NCBI GenBank assembly: GCA_937889645.1
Contig: CALBZE010000009.1
Location: 1 to 10,199, forward strand
Length of the DNA stretch: 10,199 nt
Source of the DNA: an uncultured bacterium
Lineage (GTDB): Bacteria > Gemmatimonadota > Gemmatimonadetes > Longimicrobiales > RSA9
Direction of reading: 5' to 3'
The notes under the pieces are model-generated. The model did not search any database, had not been told where the DNA came from, and worked only from the letters and a program-made list of their open reading frames with translations. Within the stretch, counting starts at the first letter, position 1. Every line of letters begins with the position of its first letter. Below, piece by piece: positions 7,959 to 10,199 of this stretch. The position numbers were made by a program, and so were the translations under genes.

Positions 7959-9203
7959 TCACTCCCCGTCTCCCTCGGCGGGCGCCTCCGCCAGGCTTCG
8001 CTCCAAGAGCTCGAGCTGGACGTCGCTCGCCTTGAGCCTCAGGCCTGGCGTCTCCCATCGAATCCCCCTCTCGCGGGCACCCTCAACCGCAGCGTCGAGC
8101 AGCGCTGCGGTGTCAGCGCCGAGCACAGGCCAACTCGCCGTCGTCTTAGCGATGGGGTCGAGGAGCTCGAACGTGGGCTCCTCCTCGGGAACGAGCAGGC
8201 AGCCAGAGCGCAGGTCGTACCCCCGCTCCACCTGCAGGGCGAGCATGCGCAGAGCAAGCGCCAGAAGGAGGGCCCTACCGGAGACGTCGCGGTCACGGTC
8301 ACGCTCTCCCTCGATGGGGAATCGACACTCGCGGATAGCGGGGAGCGAGATCGTCGCGATCTGCAGCGCGTAGCCCGCGGTGATGCCGCCGTGGGACGCA
8401 AGCTGCGGGGTGACGTTCCCGTAGCCCAGGGCCGAGGGCTTGCCTCGCTTCTCCCCGGCGCCAGCGAGGATCGGCTTTCCCTTCTCGTCCTGAGCGGCCC
8501 GCTCCTCATCAAGCACGAACCGGTCGCCGTCTGCGGCGGCATACGTCGGGATCGACGCACTGATTTGATGCACGTCGATGCGGCTCGCAGCCCTCGCGCC
8601 CTCCTCAGCGTCGACAGCGATGATCTCGCTGGCCAGGATCCGTGGCAGCCGCGCCGTGCCCTGTGGATTCTTCGAGCGCGATGCCCATGAACCGAGGATC
8701 ACCGAGGCCGGCGAATGCTCCATCAGCGCCGTGAGGTCGCGGCGCTTCGATGAAGCAAGCGTCTCCCAAAGCTCCGTGTCGCCGAAGCGCTGGCCGTCGA
8801 GATACGCGTCCTCGATCCAAGCGTCGAAGGAGCGGTGCGGGAAACCCAGGGCCGTGTGGACGCCGAACTTCCCTTGGTCCACCCAGATGGTCGGCACCTC
8901 GGCCCGCCCGTCCTCGATCTCCTCGAGGAGGTACTCCTCCATGCGGTTCGCCTGACTGGCGACGCTGTCCAGCGATACGCAGTCGAAGCGTTCGCCCTCG
9001 ATCACGCGCCGCTCGCGGACGTAGACGGGGCCGTCGTCCCCCGCGTAGGTCGGGGGCATCAGCTTGGCGCCCGCGCCGCCAGCGGGCTGCAGCCGCGCCC
9101 GCAGCCGGACCGCGCTCGACCTGCCGAGCTCGGTGCCGGGGTCAACGATCTGCTTCAGGGTCCCAAGCAGCGCACTGCCTGACCCTTCGTTCAAATGGGA
9201 CAT
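7959..9203 (-). CDS. Csb1, Cas7-family backbone subunit (GSU0053 family)
   Basis: Csb1 is the type I-G/I-U Cas7 protein, which coats the crRNA spacer in repeated copies to form the spine of the surveillance complex. The 414-residue product carries recognisable family segments: KLMPPTY (47-53), CVSLDSVASQANRMEEYL (75-92), GFPHRSFDAWIEDA (120-133) and SVILGSWASR (167-176). A charged, glycine-rich region follows at 231-262. The C-terminal part (about 275-400) holds a hydrophobic strand-helix core. It is the first gene of the operon. The ATG follows a G-rich ribosome site (GGGGGGAG) by two to five bases. Upstream lies the divergent control region with a perfect inverted repeat. The acidic C-terminal tail (AEAPAEGDGE) looks flexible. 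Length is normal and no defects are visible. Confidence 0.95.
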   Translation of the reverse strand: MSHLNEGSGSALLGTLKQIVDPGTELGRSSAVRLRARLQPAGGAGAKLMPPTYAGDDGPVYVRERRVIEGERFDCVSLDSVASQANRMEEYLLEEIEDGRAEVPTIWVDQGKFGVHTALGFPHRSFDAWIEDAYLDGQRFGDTELWETLASSKRRDLTALMEHSPASVILGSWASRSKNPQGTARLPRILASEIIAVDAEEGARAASRIDVHQISASIPTYAAADGDRFVLDEERAAQDEKGKPILAGAGEKRGKPSALGYGNVTPQLASHGGITAGYALQIATISLPAIRECRFPIEGERDRDRDVSGRALLLALALRMLALQVERGYDLRSGCLLVPEEEPTFELLDPIAKTTASWPVLGADTAALLDAAVEGARERGIRWETPGLRLKASDVQLELLERSLAEAPAEGDGE

Positions 9204-9260
9204 ATCTCCCCCCTTTCCGAATCCAAGTCGTTGCTGACAGAGACCACAGGGATCTAGTCC

Positions 9261-9281
9261 TCAGATCTGGCGCAGATCTGA
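9261..9281. promoter_or_regulatory. Perfect inverted repeat between csb1 and the Rrf2 gene, candidate operator
   Basis: The arms are TCAGATCTG (9261-9269) and CAGATCTGA (9273-9281), separated by GCG. Each arm contains CAGATCTG, which is itself a palindrome, so the site is a direct and an inverted repeat at once. It begins 58 bp upstream of the csb1 ATG and ends 71 bp before the regulator's ATG. The symmetry and the position between divergent genes fit a binding site for a dimeric regulator. The neighbouring Rrf2 protein is the first candidate, by inference only. Confidence 0.55.
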
Positions 9282-9303
9282 CACAGTCACTGCCTCCTGT
9301 CAA
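9276..9303 (-). promoter_or_regulatory. Candidate promoter of the cas operon
   Basis: On the minus strand a perfect -35 hexamer TTGACA lies at 9303-9298. At 16 bp spacing it is followed by TCAGAT (9281-9276) as a weak -10 (three of six consensus bases). The weak -10 overlaps one arm of the inverted repeat, so a protein bound there could block RNA polymerase. The leader of the cas mRNA would be about 65-70 nt. The -35 match could be accidental. Confidence 0.3.
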
Positions 9304-9336
9304 GCGTTCCATCCGGCGCATAACCGACCCCTCGGC

Positions 9337-9342
9337 TAGGAT
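9337..9342 (+). promoter_or_regulatory. Candidate -10 of the Rrf2-sufC transcript
   Basis: TAGGAT lies eleven bases before ATG 9353 and matches four of six -10 positions, including the key TA and the final T. Transcription would begin within a few bases of the start codon. Because GCCCGG before the ATG is not a ribosome site, the mRNA may be leaderless, which is common in actinobacteria. No good -35 is visible. Confidence 0.3.
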
Positions 9343-9352
9343 TTGTGCCCGG

Positions 9353-9835
9353 ATGCTCTTTTCGACGAAAGCGGAGTACGGCGTTCGCCTCATGGTCGAG
9401 CTCGGGCGGCGCACCGGCGCCGACCCCGAGAACTCGCCGCCGGTCTCGCTGACCGCGGTCGCCGAGGCCGAGGCGCTGCCGCTCTCCTACCTCGAGCACC
9501 TGGTGGCGAAGCTGCGGATGGCGGGACTCGTCACCTCGGTGCGCGGAGCGCACGGCGGCTACCGGATCGCGCGGCCGCCGGAGGAGATCACCATGATCGA
9601 GGTGGTCCAGGCGCTCGAGGGGCCGATCGCCCCGATGGAGTGTTTCCACCCTGACAGCGAGGGCCGGGTCCTCTGCTCTCATGAAGCCGACAGCCACCGC
9701 GCCTGTGCCACGAAGCTCCTGTGGACGCGCGTGCAAGGCGGCGTGACCCGAGCCCTGGCCGGCACCACGCTCGCGGAGCTCGTCGAGTTCGCCGAGGCCG
9801 GCCCGAGCGTCCCGCTCGCCGCCCAGCCCGCCTAA
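9353..9835 (+). CDS. Rrf2/IscR-family regulator, probable Fe-S sensor
   Basis: The 160-residue protein has the Rrf2 winged helix at its N-terminus: MLFSTKAEYGVRLMVEL, then the recognition-helix region SYLEHLVAKLRMAGLVTSVRG, and the wing HGGYRIARPPEEI (68-79). Three cysteines follow, at 97, 108 and 118 (ECFHP, VLCSHE, RACATK), in the region where IscR-like proteins bind an Fe-S cluster. They are spaced more widely than in E. coli IscR (92, 98, 104). The ATG at 9353 fits the family's N-terminus, although the frame is open far upstream. It lies 54 nt before sufC with no terminator between, so it probably senses Fe-S status and controls the suf operon. It is divergent from csb1. Its third codon positions are strongly G/C. 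Whether it also controls the cas operon is an open inference. Confidence 0.9.
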   Translation: MLFSTKAEYGVRLMVELGRRTGADPENSPPVSLTAVAEAEALPLSYLEHLVAKLRMAGLVTSVRGAHGGYRIARPPEEITMIEVVQALEGPIAPMECFHPDSEGRVLCSHEADSHRACATKLLWTRVQGGVTRALAGTTLAELVEFAEAGPSVPLAAQPA

Positions 9836-9889
9836 GGCGGCCCGACGGCCCAGAAACTGAACACGAACGGAACGGAGACTGAAATACGC

Positions 9890-10199
9890 ATGGCTGACCT
9901 CGAGATTCGGAACTTGCACGTGAGCGTGGAGGACGAGGAGATCCTGCGGGGCGTCGACCTCGAGGTCTCCAAGGGCGAGATCCACGCGCTCATGGGCCCC
10001 AACGGGTCGGGCAAGTCGACCCTCGCGAACGTGATCATGGGGCACCCGGCCTACGAGGTGACCGAGGGCCAGATCGTCTTCCAGGGCGAGGACATCACCG
10101 AGGCCGAGCCGGAGGAGCGCTCCCGCATGGGCCTGTTCATGGCGTTCCAGTACCCGGTCGCGATCCCGGGCGTGACCGTCGCCAAGTACCTGCGCATGG
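9890..10199 (+). CDS. SufC, Fe-S assembly ATPase, cut by the window edge
   Basis: SufC is the ABC-type ATPase that partners SufB and SufD in building Fe-S clusters in the cytoplasm. The visible 103 residues begin MADLEIRNLHVSVEDEEILRGVDLEV. They contain Walker A GPNGSGKST (36-44) and the Q-loop MAFQYPVAIPGV (84-95), where the wording FQYPxxIPGV is characteristic of SufC rather than of transport ATPases. The signature, Walker B and switch motifs fall beyond the edge. The ATG has a distant GGAG (9875-9878). The gene follows the Rrf2 regulator in the usual actinobacterial suf order, so sufB and sufD are expected downstream. Nearly all codons end in G or C. Confidence 0.95.
   Translation, partial: MADLEIRNLHVSVEDEEILRGVDLEVSKGEIHALMGPNGSGKSTLANVIMGHPAYEVTEGQIVFQGEDITEAEPEERSRMGLFMAFQYPVAIPGVTVAKYLRM

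Noticed and set aside
7402..8373. Plus-strand open frame opposite csb2 and csb1
   Set aside because: Composition is low-complexity Arg/Pro/Ser, there is no recognisable domain, and it spans the junction of two well-identified genes on the other strand.
8750..9352. Upstream extension of the Rrf2 frame
   Set aside because: The frame is open, but the extension is antisense to csb1 and Arg/Pro-rich. The family N-terminus MLFSTKAEYG fits ATG 9353 exactly.

Overview
The window holds a complete type I-G (formerly I-U) CRISPR-Cas locus and, beyond it, the start of a suf iron-sulfur cluster assembly operon. The DNA is GC-rich with strong G/C preference at third codon positions. Together with the fused Cas4-Cas1, the Csb1/Csb2/Csb3 gene set, and the Rrf2-regulator-then-sufC order, this suggests an actinobacterium, perhaps of the Thermoleophilia type. 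The taxonomic placement is inference.

Layout from left to right. Positions 1-228 carry a short coding-like open stretch of unknown identity that loses its coding character near position 93. Positions 229-412 are a very short CRISPR array of three identical 36-bp repeats and two spacers. Positions 413-586 are the probable leader, with an AT-rich island near the array. Positions 587-9203 are one compact operon, all on the minus strand. Its transcription order is csb1 (Cas7), csb2 (Cas5-Cas6 fusion), cas3 (helicase then HD nuclease), csb3 (small putative Cas8-like subunit), cas4-cas1 (fusion) and cas2. The genes overlap or lie within 12 nt of one another, so they are almost certainly co-transcribed and in part translationally coupled. 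Positions 9204-9352 form a divergent intergenic region with a perfect inverted repeat (9-bp arms, 3-bp centre) at 9261-9281. Rightward from there lie an Rrf2/IscR-like regulator (9353-9835) and the N-terminal third or so of sufC (9890 to the window edge).

How the genes work together. Cas4-Cas1 with Cas2 would select and integrate spacers at the leader-proximal repeat (377-412). The array reads on the minus strand, like the cas genes, and its repeats end in GTTGAAGC, resembling the usual crRNA 5' handle. The Cas6 half of Csb2 would cut the transcript. Csb1, Csb2 and Csb3 would form the DNA surveillance complex, and Cas3 would unwind and degrade the target. The gene order agrees with the Bifidobacterium-type I-U loci that carry Csb3 instead of the large Csx17/Cas8g protein.

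Points that stand out are the Csb3-only effector with no separate small subunit, the tiny array, the palindrome between csb1 and the Fe-S regulator gene, and the chance that an Fe-S-sensing Rrf2 protein controls a CRISPR operon whose own adaptation enzyme carries a Cas4 Fe-S motif. No tRNA, rRNA or insertion sequence was seen.
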